Source of the DNA: Chthoniobacter flavus Ellin428
GTDB lineage: Bacteria > Verrucomicrobiota > Verrucomicrobiia > Chthoniobacterales > Chthoniobacteraceae
Assembly (NCBI RefSeq): GCF_000173075.1
Contig: NZ_ABVL01000009.1
Location: forward strand, 156,978-220,977
Length of the DNA: 64,000 bases
Direction of reading: 5' to 3'
This document shows positions 54,137-62,417 of the stretch, piece after piece (within the stretch, counting starts at the first letter, position 1; each line of letters opens with the position of its first letter). The notes beneath the pieces are model-generated. The model searched no databases. It was not told the origin of the DNA and was given only the letters and a program-made list of their open reading frames with translations. Made by a program: the position numbers and the translations under genes.

Positions 54137-54929
54137 AAACCGCAATCGGAGCTTTTATCGCTGGATGCGGATCGTACCCGCTCAACACGAAATCCTCATA
54201 CCGGAAGCCGTGGATGTCCCGGATGGCCGGGCTCAGCGTCATCGTCGGGAGCGGGCGCGGGGTGCGGGTGAGTTGTTCGCGGGCCTGGTCGAGGTGGTTC
54301 GCGTAGAGATGCAGGTCGCCGAAGGTGTGGACGAAATCGCCCGGCTGCAGGCCGGTGACTTGGGCGACCATCATGGTGAGCAGGGCGTAGCTGGCGATAT
54401 TGAAGGGCACGCCGAGGAAGAGGTCGGCGCTGCGCTGGTAAAGCTGACAGCTCAGGCGGCCATCGAGGACGAAGAACTGGAACATCGCGTGGCAGGGCGG
54501 CAGGGCCATCGTATCGACCTCGCCCGGATTCCACGCGGAGACGATGAGCCGGCGCGAGTCGGGATTCTTTTTGATCTGCGCGATCACGTTGTCGATCTGG
54601 TCGATGTGGCGGCCATCGGCGGTGATCCAGTCGCGCCATTGGGCGCCGTAGACCCGGCCGAGGTTACCGTCTTCGTCTGCCCATTCGTTCCAGATGGTCA
54701 CGCCATTCTGCTGGAGGTAGCGCACATTCGTATCGCCGGCGAGGAACCACAGGAGCTCGTGGATGATCGACTTGAGATGCAGCTTTTTCGTAGTGAGCAG
54801 TGGAAAGCCGGAGGAGAGGTCGAACCGCGCCTGCGCGCCGAAGACCGAGTAGGTGCCCGTGCCCGTGCGGTCGGGCTTGAAGCGCCCGTGGTCGAGGACG
54901 AGGGTCAGGAGATCAAGGTAGGCGCGCAT
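54135..54929 (-). CDS. thyA: Thymidylate synthase
   Basis: Methylates dUMP to dTMP with methylene-tetrahydrofolate and releases dihydrofolate, the substrate of the adjacent folA. Starting at ATG 54929 gives 264 residues and places the nucleophile at C146 in [12 protein letters not shown], the same as E. coli ThyA. Other landmarks are [52 protein letters not shown] and the C-terminal AIKAPIAV. Presence of ThyA means the organism does not depend on flavin-type ThyX. Confidence 0.95.
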   Translation of the reverse strand: MRAYLDLLTLVLDHGRFKPDRTGTGTYSVFGAQARFDLSSGFPLLTTKKLHLKSIIHELLWFLAGDTNVRYLQQNGVTIWNEWADEDGNLGRVYGAQWRDWITADGRHIDQIDNVIAQIKKNPDSRRLIVSAWNPGEVDTMALPPCHAMFQFFVLDGRLSCQLYQRSADLFLGVPFNIASYALLTMMVAQVTGLQPGDFVHTFGDLHLYANHLDQAREQLTRTPRPLPTMTLSPAIRDIHGFRYEDFVLSGYDPHPAIKAPIAV

Positions 54930-55020
54930 CGGCCGAAGATGCGTCAAAAAGGCCCCGGCGTGCGAACGTTTTTGCGAAACGCCAATCCTGGGCGATGCTA
55001 AAGGCGATTCAGTTCCCGTT

Positions 55021-55458
55021 ATGAGTCTGCCGCCTGCCGCCCGACCGATCCTGGAGCGGGCCGCCTATTGCTTCTATCTCGGCCTGATGGTTGGCTCCAT
55101 CGGCTTTACGTGGCTCGGTGGGATGATCGGCACCATCACGGGCAACTATACCGCCCTGTGCTGCGCCCTGGCCGGGCTGCTCCTCACCCGTTGGCTGCAC
55201 GTCTACGGCCATGCCCACTGGCATTTCGAAGCCTGCCAGGCGGCGCTCGATTCCGTCCAAGCTGCGGGAAGCTGGCCCCGGCCAGAACGGGAGGAGCGGC
55301 TTTCCGCGGAAATCGCCGGGCTCTTTCACCGAATGGACGCCGAACCCGACGTCTGGACCCGTGGCGAACTGCGCCGGGAGATCGCCGCCCGCCTGGCGGC
55401 CGCCCCCTCCCTGCGCGAAGAATTCGCCGAAAAGCTCGCCGAGCATCCGGAGCTTTGA
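55021..55458 (+). CDS. Hypothetical protein with two N-terminal membrane helices
   Basis: A 145-residue protein not recognised. Two hydrophobic segments ([20 protein letters not shown] and [19 protein letters not shown]) are followed by a helical, charged C-terminal half ([20 protein letters not shown]). The plus-strand frame is preferred over an antisense frame of similar length because of this membrane pattern. It precedes folE2 by about 70 bases. Confidence 0.6.
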   Translation: MSLPPAARPILERAAYCFYLGLMVGSIGFTWLGGMIGTITGNYTALCCALAGLLLTRWLHVYGHAHWHFEACQAALDSVQAAGSWPRPEREERLSAEIAGLFHRMDAEPDVWTRGELRREIAARLAAAPSLREEFAEKLAEHPEL

Positions 55459-55529
55459 AAAGGCCCCCTCCTCTCCCTCGTCGCTTTAAAGACTGTGAAA
55501 TTTCGCATTCTCTCAGGGCTGTTTGTGTT

Positions 55530-56336
55530 ATGCAGTCCGCGCCGATGAAGCAACTGACTCCACTTTCCGATACCCAGTCCCAACGCGACGAACGCCGCAT
55601 CCCGATCGATCGCGTCGGCGTGCGGGCGCTGCGGTACCCCATGCAGATCCGCGACAAGGCGCGCGAGGTGCAGCACACCATTGCCACCAGCACGCTCACG
55701 GTCGACCTGCCGCACCATTTCAAGGGCACTCACATGAGCCGTTTCGTGGAGGTACTGAATGAATTCGGCCCCGAGCTGCACGTGGACAACATCCACACCA
55801 TCCTGCGCGAGCTGACCCAGCGCCTGCACTCCGTCTCGGCGCATGTCGATTTTGAGTTTCCCTATTTTCTCACGAAGAAGGCGCCGGTCACCGGTTCGCC
55901 GGGCATGATGGATTACACGGCGCGCTTCTCCGCTACGCTGGAAAAGGACGTCATCGATTTCGTCGTCACGGTCATCGTCCCGGTGACCACGCTGTGCCCA
56001 TGCTCGAAGGCGATCAGCGTCCACGGGGCGCACAACCAGCGCGGGCAGGTCACCTTTTCGGTGCGGTTCAGCGAGCCGATCTGGATCGAAGACCTCATCC
56101 GCCTGGTCGAGGAGAGCGCTTCCAGCGAACTTTATAGCCTCTTAAAGCGGCCGGATGAGAAAGCTGTCACGGAACGTGCTTACGAGAATCCTGTGTTCGT
56201 CGAAGATCTCGTCCGCAATATCGCCCTCCGCTCCAATGCGGTGCCCGAAATCACGTGGTACCGCGTGGAGGCCGAGAATTTTGAGTCGATTCACAATCAC
56301 AACGCTTACGCCCTGATCGAACACCGAAAGGAATAG
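55530..56336 (+). CDS. folE2: GTP cyclohydrolase, FolE2 type (GCYH-IB)
   Basis: Opens GTP to 7,8-dihydroneopterin triphosphate, the first step of folate synthesis. The 268-residue sequence has the IB-type hallmarks: FKGTHMSRFVEVLNEF, FEFPYFLTKKAPVTGSPG, the catalytic C156 in TTLCPCSKAISVHGAHNQRG and ENPVFVEDLVRNIA. FolE2 can use metals other than zinc. The ATG at 55530 is the first in frame; 55545 is also possible. With thyA and folA within 2 kb it forms a loose folate cluster across two strands. Confidence 0.93.
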   Translation: MQSAPMKQLTPLSDTQSQRDERRIPIDRVGVRALRYPMQIRDKAREVQHTIATSTLTVDLPHHFKGTHMSRFVEVLNEFGPELHVDNIHTILRELTQRLHSVSAHVDFEFPYFLTKKAPVTGSPGMMDYTARFSATLEKDVIDFVVTVIVPVTTLCPCSKAISVHGAHNQRGQVTFSVRFSEPIWIEDLIRLVEESASSELYSLLKRPDEKAVTERAYENPVFVEDLVRNIALRSNAVPEITWYRVEAENFESIHNHNAYALIEHRKE

Positions 56337-56342
56337 CCGTCC

Positions 56343-57089
56343 ATGCTCTACCGCACCGCCATCATCTTCATCGTGGTCTTCTGGCTGACGATGACTGGGT
56401 TGCTGGTGCACCAGCAATTGCGGCCGGACGACTCGGCGTTGCGCGAGGTCCCGCCGACGCACGTGGTGAAGCTCATGTTCATGCACCCCGCCCTGTCGCA
56501 GCTGAACATCTACAGCGACAAGCTGCCGCTCGGCCATTTGAACATCGAACCGGAGACCGGCAAGGACCGGCAGGAGCGTAACCTGAAGTTCAACGGCGAA
56601 TTGCAGGTCCTGATCCCCGGAGCGAAGCGCGAGCGCATCGCCTGGAGTGGCGAGTTGCAAATGGACAAGTTGCTCAACGTCAAACAATTCACCCTTTCCG
56701 TGCACAGCCACGTGCCGGCCGATCTGGTCTCGTATATCAAAGTGATTCCGAAGGAAAACATCGCCCATTACGAATTGCAGGCGAGCAATGGGGTCATCGA
56801 GCGGCAGGACTATACGCTGGATGAAAAGGGCGCCCGGGCCGCGCTGGAACAGGTGGGCGTCGACGCCGCGATGTTGCCCATCGAGACGAAAAGCGTCGCC
56901 TCAGCCGTGCAGGTGAAGGCGCGGCAGTCGACCCTGGAAGTGCCGGGCGGGACGATGGATACCTATCTCGTTACCGTGGAAAGCAACGGCCAGACCCTGC
57001 TGGAATGCCACGTCGACCAACTCGGCCGGGTGGTCAAGGCCACCACCCTGCTCGGCTACACGCTCGCCGCGGACGATAAGACGCCGTAG
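56343..57089 (+). CDS. Membrane-anchored hypothetical protein
   Basis: A 248-residue protein beginning 6 bases after folE2, so probably co-transcribed. One N-terminal helix (AIIFIVVFWLTMTGLLVHQQ) anchors a periplasmic domain rich in beta strands (HPALSQLNIYSDKLPLGHLN, TLEVPGGTMDTYLVTVESNG). The later part resembles domains that follow how a product cleaves, but no family can be named. Its stop is 12 bases from a palindrome. Confidence 0.6.
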   Translation: MLYRTAIIFIVVFWLTMTGLLVHQQLRPDDSALREVPPTHVVKLMFMHPALSQLNIYSDKLPLGHLNIEPETGKDRQERNLKFNGELQVLIPGAKRERIAWSGELQMDKLLNVKQFTLSVHSHVPADLVSYIKVIPKENIAHYELQASNGVIERQDYTLDEKGARAALEQVGVDAAMLPIETKSVASAVQVKARQSTLEVPGGTMDTYLVTVESNGQTLLECHVDQLGRVVKATTLLGYTLAADDKTP

Positions 57090-57100
57090 GATGGGGACGA

Positions 57101-57184
57101 GATCAGTAATCAGTAATCAGTAATCAGTCAGTAAGGCGTATTCTGACTGATTACTAACCACTGATCACTGAATACTAATCAGAG
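57101..57184. repeat. Palindrome with period-7 arms (TAATCAG units) between convergent stops
   Basis: Three exact TAATCAG heptamers and partial units on the left face GACTGATTACTAACCACTGA and following units on the right. The edges are 12 bases from the plus-strand stop at 57089 and 7 bases from the minus-strand stop at 57191. The unit is the same as at 24905. Confidence 0.82.
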
Positions 57185-57190
57185 GCTCTA

Positions 57191-57586
57191 TCACCGCGTG
57201 AAACGGCGGACAACGGCCTCCTCCGCGAGGTTCGCTCTTTCGGTCAACGATTGGTCGGTGTCGCGGATGCGCTGATATAGCGCGTGGTAATAGGCGATGG
57301 ACGCCGCGCGCGCGGCTTCGTCGCTCTCGGCGGAGTCGGATTTTTCCTTCAATTCCCGAATCCGCGGATCGGCCTTCGCCTCAGCCTTGACGGCCTCGTA
57401 ACGCGCTTCTTCATCCGCCTCCGATTTCTCGGAAGATGCCTCCAGGCTGGCCATCATGCTTTTCGAAACGATAGGCCGCCGCACGTGATGCCGGTGCCGG
57501 CGCGAGGCGTGCGAGGGATGACACCACGCGGACGATGCCAGGCCAAAGATGAGAACCACACCCAGAATCGTCGGATGGCATTTCAT
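57191..57586 (-). CDS. Small exported helical hypothetical protein
   Basis: A 131-residue protein with a signal peptide (MKCHPTILGVVLIFGLASSA). A His/Arg-rich stretch (HPSHASRRHRHHVRRP) follows cleavage. The rest is charged and helical (EADEEARYEAVKAEAKADPR). The His-rich part could bind metal. No family recognised. Confidence 0.6.
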   Translation of the reverse strand: MKCHPTILGVVLIFGLASSAWCHPSHASRRHRHHVRRPIVSKSMMASLEASSEKSEADEEARYEAVKAEAKADPRIRELKEKSDSAESDEAARAASIAYYHALYQRIRDTDQSLTERANLAEEAVVRRFTR

Positions 57587-57682
57587 ACCCTACTTTCGCG
57601 ACAGCCCGATTCCGCGCGTGTGGCAACTCGGGCAATTTGCGCAAATACCCTCATTCTCGGCGTTCCAAGCGATTCAGAGGAT

Positions 57683-57862
57683 GTGAGCGAATGTCAACGC
57701 GAGTTGCCTTTGCAGATTCCCCGCCGACCCCGGCGCCCACGCTCGCCGGCGGCCCGGCGGTTTTTCGCCTTGGGCGAGACGCTACGCCGGCAGGTGGAGG
57801 CGGAGAGAGCTAATGAACGGGCTTATGATCGAATGCGGACGCACGAGGAGCGCTTCAACTAG
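57683..57862 (+). CDS. Possible small basic protein
   Basis: A 59-codon frame from GTG 57683 ends with a plausible helix (ETLRRQVEAERANERAYDRM). A weak AGAGG lies before the start. The first half is Arg/Pro-rich and may be non-coding. Not recognised. Confidence 0.3.
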   Translation: MSECQRELPLQIPRRPRRPRSPAARRFFALGETLRRQVEAERANERAYDRMRTHEERFN

Positions 57863-57901
57863 CGTTTTTAGTTAACTATCGCATCTGTGAGATTCTCGAA
57901 C

Positions 57902-58030
57902 TTAGAGACTGTGAAATAAAGCGGCAGCGAGATTATTTGGCCCGCGAATCACACAGATGACGCCAATGAAAAATACGCCCATTCGTGTCATTCGCGTAAT
58001 TCGCGGGCACTTTTTTCACAGTCTCTTAGC
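57902..58030. repeat. MITE-like element, copy B, with nested period-9 palindrome
   Basis: Ends are TTAGAGACTGTGAAATAAAG and the complement of CTAAGAGACTGTGAAAAAAG. Inside lies a palindrome with CCCGCGAATCACACAGATGA facing ATTCGTGTCATTCGCGTAAT and TCGCGGG. It has no coding capacity. Confidence 0.82.
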
Positions 58031-58117
58031 GGCAGCGCCGTCCCCTTTGGGTAGGGAACGCTCGCCGAGCGTTCCGAAATCTCTCGGGAAGCGATCCCGC
58101 GGGGCGGCTACTATCGG

Positions 58118-58288
58118 CTACTTTCGCCATCCGGCGGGCAAGGCGCGTCGCATCCGAGCGGTAAACCGCCGCAACCAGCGCCCGTCGCGGGTGATCATCA
58201 CCGGCTTGTGGTCGACTTCGAGAAGCCACTTATCACCGGTGCGGCGCAGGTCGATTTGAGATCCTCTGGTCGCATCTGCTCTCATCAT
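58118..58288 (-). CDS. Possible small basic protein
   Basis: A 56-codon frame with protein-like sequence (QIDLRRTGDKWLLEVDHKPV and then ITRDGRWLRRFTARMRRAL). There is no good ribosome site, and longer in-frame starts read into repeat DNA. It could be a remnant of a larger gene. Confidence 0.35.
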   Translation of the reverse strand: MMRADATRGSQIDLRRTGDKWLLEVDHKPVMITRDGRWLRRFTARMRRALPAGWRK

Positions 58289-58390
58289 AGAAGGAATCGA
58301 ATCCCCCGATGCCTCGCGGTTGTCTAACGCATACGCAATCCGGCATGTTTCCTCGACCCGGAGGGAAAATCTAAAAACCCAGAGACGCGG

Positions 58391-58470
58391 AGGAGAAAGA
58401 CAATCGGACAGGGAGACAATGGGACCATGGGAAGGCAGCCCACTCATTGTCACATAGTCTGATTGTCTCC
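58391..58470. repeat. Palindrome with period-8 arms (GACAATnn units)
   Basis: Octamers GACAATCG, GACAGGGA, GACAATGG and GACCATGG on the left face complementary octamers (reverse-complement reading GACAATCA, GACTATGT, GACAATGA) on the right. It lies 80 bases before the Spy-like gene. Apart from this palindrome and the small frame at 58118, the 58031-58549 gap holds nothing I recognise. Confidence 0.75.
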
Positions 58471-58549
58471 TGGACGGTCACACGGTTGAATTACTAACGC
58501 CGCCGCTCGCGTGAGACCCTTCGGGCGAATGCGTGTTGAATCCATTGTC

Positions 58550-59045
58550 ATGAACAAATCCGTTTTTCTTGTTTCCGCCGCCACGGCTCTTCTCCTTCTG
58601 CCCGGTCAGCTTTCCGCCGTCGATTTGCGCGCGACGGATCCGCTTCCGCCCACACCTCCCGGCAACTCTCTTCCTCCGTCGGCCTCCTCCACACCGGCTC
58701 AGTCCACGCCATCGGCCACACCGAGCGCGACACCCCGCAAGGGCCAGGGAAAGCAAGCGGGCGAGCGGCGTTTTCAAAAGCTCAAGCAGGAGCTGTCCTT
58801 TGACCCCGGCGCAGGGGGGCAAAGGATCAAGCCCGATCATCGAAAAGGCCGTCGCGGATGCGAAAGCGTTGCGCGCCAACACGTCCTTGCCCGAGGCGCA
58901 AAAGCGGAAGAACATGCGGCAAATTTTCGCCGCCTCGTTTCAGCAAATCAAACCCCTCCTGACCCCGCAGCAATTGCAAAAATGGAAGCAGATCCGGGCA
59001 GAGCGCCACAACAACCAGTCCACTCCCTCTGCCGCCAATACCTAG
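58550..59045 (+). pseudogene. Exported Spy-like LTxxQ protein, one +1 frameshift
   Basis: The ATG at 58550 starts a signal peptide (KSVFLVSAATALLLLPGQLSA). A Pro/Ser/Thr linker follows (PPTPPGNSLPPSASSTPAQS). At a run of six G near 58816 the frame changes. The protein then continues as SPIIEKAVADAKALRANTS and SFQQIKPLLTPQQLQKWKQI, an LTxxQ-type helical tail as in Spy/CpxP periplasmic chaperones. Removing one G restores a single 160-odd-residue frame. It precedes the aminopeptidase gene by 10 bases. Confidence 0.72.
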
Positions 59046-59055
59046 TTCACGTTTG

Positions 59056-60114
59056 ATGCGGGCGGATGGAATGCCGCGGCTCCTGGCCGCATTGGTCGCT
59101 GGTCTCGTTGCGCTCGTCACGTCGGGTTGCAGCACCATCGGGTATTACTCGCAAGCTATCGATGGGCAGGCGGAGATCCTGCGCAAGGCACGGCCGATAT
59201 CCGTAGTGATGGCGGATGATCGCGTGCCGGCGCGGGTGAAGCGCAAGCTCGCCGTGGTCGAGGATGCGCGGCACTTCGCGGGCACGCGGCTCGAGCTGCC
59301 GGCCAATCACCAATACACCCGCTACACCGATCTCGGGCGGCGCTATGTCTCGTGGGTGCTCTTCGCCGCGCCGGAGTTTTCCGTCGAGGGCAAGACGTGG
59401 TGGTATCCATTCGTCGGGCGTCTGGAGTATCGCGGCTACTTTTCGGAAAAGGACGCGCGCGGGGAGGTGAAGCGGCTCAAGGCCCAGGGACTGGAAGTCT
59501 ACGCCGGCGGCGTCGAGGCGTACTCGACGCTGGGCGTGTTTCACGATCCGGTGCTGAACACCTTTTTCCAACGCACCGACGCCGAGCTCGCGGAGGTCAT
59601 CTTTCACGAGCTCACTCACGTGAAGCTTTTCCTCCCGGGCGACAGCGATTTCAACGAAGCCTTCGCCACGGCAAATGCCGAGATGGCTGTCCGCCGCTGG
59701 CTCACGGCGAAGGGCGATCGCGCCGAACTCGCGCGTTACGAGACATCGCTGACGAACGACCGGGAGGTCGTCGCCCTGCTTCTCGCGACGCGGGAGAAAT
59801 TGCGCGGCCTCTATGCGCGCCAGGATCTTTCCCCGGCGCAAATGCGGGAGCGCAAGGCCGCACTCTTAGCGGAGCTGCACACCGGGTATCTCGGGATTCG
59901 CAGCCAGCACCCGGGTTTCTCGCTTTACGATCGCGCCTTCACCAAGCCCTGGAACAACGCGCGGCTGAATACCGTGTCCACCTATTACGATCTCGTTCCC
60001 GGCTTCGAGCGCCTGATGGCCCGGGAACACGGCAACCTGCACGCCTTCTACGCCGACGTGGAGAAGATGCGGTATCTCTCGAAGAAAGAACGTCGCGCAC
60101 GGCTGATGCGTTAA
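59056..60114 (+). CDS. Lipoprotein aminopeptidase (PF10023-type)
   Basis: A 352-residue predicted lipoprotein (lipobox LVTSGC). The family pattern is clear: CSTIGYYSQAIDGQAEIL, then VVEDARHFAGTRLELPANHQ and the zinc motif HELTH in VIFHELTHVKLFLPGDSDFN, with FNEAFATANAE supplying the Glu. Annotated relatives are called putative aminopeptidases. The ATG at 59056 is used; 59071 is an alternative. It would need Lgt for anchoring. Confidence 0.85.
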   Translation: MRADGMPRLLAALVAGLVALVTSGCSTIGYYSQAIDGQAEILRKARPISVVMADDRVPARVKRKLAVVEDARHFAGTRLELPANHQYTRYTDLGRRYVSWVLFAAPEFSVEGKTWWYPFVGRLEYRGYFSEKDARGEVKRLKAQGLEVYAGGVEAYSTLGVFHDPVLNTFFQRTDAELAEVIFHELTHVKLFLPGDSDFNEAFATANAEMAVRRWLTAKGDRAELARYETSLTNDREVVALLLATREKLRGLYARQDLSPAQMRERKAALLAELHTGYLGIRSQHPGFSLYDRAFTKPWNNARLNTVSTYYDLVPGFERLMAREHGNLHAFYADVEKMRYLSKKERRARLMR

Positions 60115-60152
60115 AATGACTAGTAGGGCAGAGCAGGAGCGTGCCCCCACCG

Positions 60153-60614
60153 TTATTGTACCGCCCCTTTCATCGCCGAGAACATCACCTTCGAGCCAAA
60201 CGTCGCCACACCGCCGACTTTGTAACCGACGGCCACCACGCCAATCGACAGCGCGCCAAACGCGTTCACGCCCCCGGCGATGATCGCGCCGACGCTCACC
60301 ACACCGAGCGAAAAAATGCCCGCGGACACAATACCGATCGAGACGAATCCGCCGGCGATGATCCCGATCGCCACGCCACCGATGGCCCGCTGCCCGATCG
60401 CCACGATACCGCGCGCGGTGCGTGCCTGCCCCTTCGAATCGTAACCAAAGGCGATATGCACCAGCGGCAGGCCCATCCATTGGCCTTTGCTCTCCCACTC
60501 GTAACCCTTCGGCTCGATCTCGGCGAGGCCAGGCTGGATCGCGCCACACGCCGGGCACCTGGGCCATTCGGCATCGACGAGAGCTTGGCACTGGCGGCAC
60601 GGGACGATCTGCAT
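60153..60614 (-). CDS. Zinc-ribbon protein with AIG/SIG repeat membrane domain
   Basis: A 153-residue protein from the ATG at 60614. A zinc ribbon CRQCQALVDAEWPRCPAC occupies residues 6-23. After a linker come about ten short repeats with the pattern (A/S)IG (RAIGGVAIGIIAGGFVSIGI, VSAGIFSLGVVSVGAIIAGG), Gly- and hydrophobic-rich with a period near five to six residues. They could form a beta-helix or a membrane-embedded array. Function unknown. Confidence 0.7.
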   Translation of the reverse strand: MQIVPCRQCQALVDAEWPRCPACGAIQPGLAEIEPKGYEWESKGQWMGLPLVHIAFGYDSKGQARTARGIVAIGQRAIGGVAIGIIAGGFVSIGIVSAGIFSLGVVSVGAIIAGGVNAFGALSIGVVAVGYKVGGVATFGSKVMFSAMKGAVQ

Positions 60615-60654
60615 CGCCTCACCCTGCCCGCCTCCGACGCGGCAAGACAAGGCT

Positions 60655-60784
60655 AAGCGGTTCCAAAGTGCCCGCGAATCACGCGGATGACACGAATCAA
60701 GATCTCTTCCATTCGCGTCATCGGTGTCATTCGCGGGCTGCAGCCCTCTTTCCGCCAGTTTACTTCACAGTCTCTAAGAGGGTG
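60655..60784. repeat. MITE-like element, copy C, with nested period-9 palindrome
   Basis: The right end TTACTTCACAGTCTCTAAG is the complement of the copy B terminus. The left end (CTAAGCGGTTCCAAAGTGCC) is a decayed version. The interior palindrome CCCGCGAATCACGCGGATGA faces ATTCGCGTCATCGGTGTCAT and TCGCGGG. Confidence 0.7.
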
Positions 60785-60932
60785 TAGCGAGATCCATTTT
60801 GAGTGGAGGAAGGATCACGGATTTCGCGGATTGCACGGATTTTGGAAAAGAGGGGACCCTGAGAATCCGTGAAATCCGCGTCATCCATGGTCAAAATTCC
60901 GTTCGTCGGATTTTCGGTACATCCTCTAAGCC
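60773..60932. repeat. Palindromic element D overlapping copy C
   Basis: Ends CTAAGAGGGTGTAGCGA and the complement of CTTAGAGGATGTACCGA enclose arms ATCACGGATTTCGCGGATTG and ATCCGTGAAATCCGCGTCAT. It shares the CTAAGAG terminus with element C, to which it is joined. Its right end is 66 bases before the ThuA gene and may contain that gene's promoter. Confidence 0.72.
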
Positions 60933-60998
60933 TTGTCACCACCACGGGTAATGGCTTAGGCGTAGCGACTCGTCTCAAATTCTTCCTCCCTACTCTCT

Positions 60999-62003
60999 AT
61001 GAAAAAAACCCTCCGTCTCCTGTTCGTGCTCGCGCTCGCCGCGAGTCCGGCGTTCTCCTCCTTCGCCGCGGAAGCCAAGCGCGTGCTCGTCGTGACCACG
61101 ACCACCGGCTTCCGCCACAGCTCGATTCCCTACGCGGAAGAGACGCTGAAAAAGCTCGGTGAGGAATCCAAGGTCTACACCGTGGTGGATTTCGCACGCC
61201 AACCGGATGTCCAGGTGCCGCGCAAGCCGAACAAGCCGAAAGATCTCGCGCCGAATGCCGACGAAAAAGCCAAGGCCAAGTATGACGCGGACATGAAGAA
61301 ATATGAGGCCGAGATGGCCAAGTGGACGCCGGATTTCGAGAAGGACGTAAAGGCGAAGCAGGCGGAATTCGACGCGGCCATGAGCAAGAGCCTCGAGAAG
61401 GTCAGCCCGGCCAATCTCGCCGCGAACAAGATCGACATGGTCATCTTCGCCAACACCACCGGCGACCTGCCGTTGCCCGACAAGGATGGTTTCATCAAGT
61501 GGATCGAAGACGGTCACGCCTTCGCCGCGATGCACAGCGGCAGCGATACCTTCCACCACTTCCCCGCCTACATCGAGATGCTCGGTGGCGAATTTGAAAC
61601 GCACCACGCGCAGGTGCCCGCCGATCTCATCGCGGCGGACAAGCAGCACCCGGCCAATGCCGGCATCGGCGAGAGCTGGAACATCAAGCAGGAAGAGATG
61701 TATCACATCAAGAGCCAGGACCGCTCGAAGGTGCACATGCTGTGGTTCATGCGCCATGACCCGAACGAAACCTCGCTGCAGGTCTTCTTCCCCGTCTCCT
61801 GGTGCAAGATGGCCGGCAAAGGCCGTGTCTTCTACACCTCGCTCGGCCACCGCGAAGACCTGTGGAGCGACGACCCGAACATGAAAGGCCGCGTCAACCC
61901 GCCGGAAATCAGCAAGCAGTACCAGGCGCACATCCTGGGCGGCATCAAGTGGGCGCTCGGCCTCGCCGAAGGCAGCGCCACGCCGAATCCGGAAGTTAAG
62001 TAG
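60999..62003 (+). CDS. Exported ThuA-domain protein
   Basis: A 334-residue protein with a signal peptide (TLRLLFVLALAASPAFSSFA). The ThuA-like (glutamine-amidotransferase-fold) domain shows RVLVVTTTTGFRHSSIPYAE, DMVIFANTTGDLPLP, DGHAFAAMHSGSDTFHHFPA and FYTSLGHREDLW. A Lys-rich insertion of about 70 residues (KAKAKYDADMKKYEAEMAKW) follows the first strand. ThuA proteins occur in sugar (trehalose and related) utilisation. Their reaction is not well settled. Confidence 0.87.
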   Translation: MKKTLRLLFVLALAASPAFSSFAAEAKRVLVVTTTTGFRHSSIPYAEETLKKLGEESKVYTVVDFARQPDVQVPRKPNKPKDLAPNADEKAKAKYDADMKKYEAEMAKWTPDFEKDVKAKQAEFDAAMSKSLEKVSPANLAANKIDMVIFANTTGDLPLPDKDGFIKWIEDGHAFAAMHSGSDTFHHFPAYIEMLGGEFETHHAQVPADLIAADKQHPANAGIGESWNIKQEEMYHIKSQDRSKVHMLWFMRHDPNETSLQVFFPVSWCKMAGKGRVFYTSLGHREDLWSDDPNMKGRVNPPEISKQYQAHILGGIKWALGLAEGSATPNPEVK

Positions 62004-62018
62004 GACCGCAGCGGCCTG

Positions 62019-62047
62019 GTTGAGAGTTAATAGTTGAGTGTTGAGAG
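62019..62047. repeat. Left arm of a split period-7 palindrome (GTTGAGA units)
   Basis: Four GTTGAGA-like heptamers start 16 bases after the ThuA stop. The complementary arm is not adjacent but at 62418-62450, about 370 bases away. A terminator and a MITE-like element lie between them. Confidence 0.7.
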
Positions 62048-62098
62048 CCGGTTTTCGGCCTGCCACGTCGCAGGCCAAAACCGGCTTTCTCTTTTTTT
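62044..62098 (+). terminator. Intrinsic terminator after ThuA gene
   Basis: A 20-base stem (AGAGCCGGTTTTCGGCCTGC against GCAGGCCAAAACCGGCTTTC) is followed by CTCTTTTTTT. It starts inside the last heptamer of the tandem-repeat arm. Confidence 0.9.
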
Positions 62099-62105
62099 GA
62101 AAAGC

Positions 62106-62322
62106 GTGTCCCCTCCCCGCGGTCATTCTGAGCGGAGTGCAGGGAGTGTAACGACCGGAGCGCAGTCGAAGAACCCCGCCGCTTTACCGGAGACTATCGC
62201 TGGTAAAGCGGCGGGGTTTGCCCCGCAGTCCCATAGGCGTCTCGCTCGCTCGGCTTTCGACTCCGTGCCCCGCCACCTCACCATCGGGTCACTTCGCTCA
62301 GAATGACACGCGGGGGACGCGG
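62106..62322. repeat. MITE-like palindromic element, copy E (related to copy A)
   Basis: Arms with GGTCATTCTGAGCGGAGTG and the complementary CACTTCGCTCAGAATGAC match copy A at 44578. An inner hairpin (AACCCCGCCGCTTTACC against GGTAAAGCGGCGGGGTT) and the segment up to CTTTCGACTCCGTGCC are in inverse order compared with copy A. The outer CTTAGAG termini are not visible here. Most of the 453-base gap between the ThuA and CE15 genes is this element. Confidence 0.8.
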
Positions 62323-62417
62323 CAGCACCTTCGCCGCACTACAAAATGCTACCACGCCAAGCCACGCAACTTGAGAGACGCGCGGCATGGCTAGCCATCC
62401 ACGCACACCAGCGGTGG

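Noticed and set aside
55009-55446. 145-codon minus-strand frame opposite the hypothetical membrane protein
   Set aside because: The plus-strand frame has two clear membrane helices and continues the direction of folE2.
57101-57184. CRISPR-like short repeat array
   Set aside because: Units are 7 bases with no spacers and are arranged as a palindrome, so this is not a CRISPR; the same holds for the other tandem-repeat sites.
58265-58310. tRNA-like GGAATCGAATCCCCC stretch
   Set aside because: The flanking bases cannot form the T-stem or the other arms of a tRNA on either strand.
60760-60978. 72-codon minus-strand frame
   Set aside because: It runs through the repeat elements C and D, and its sequence is a translation of the tandem repeats.
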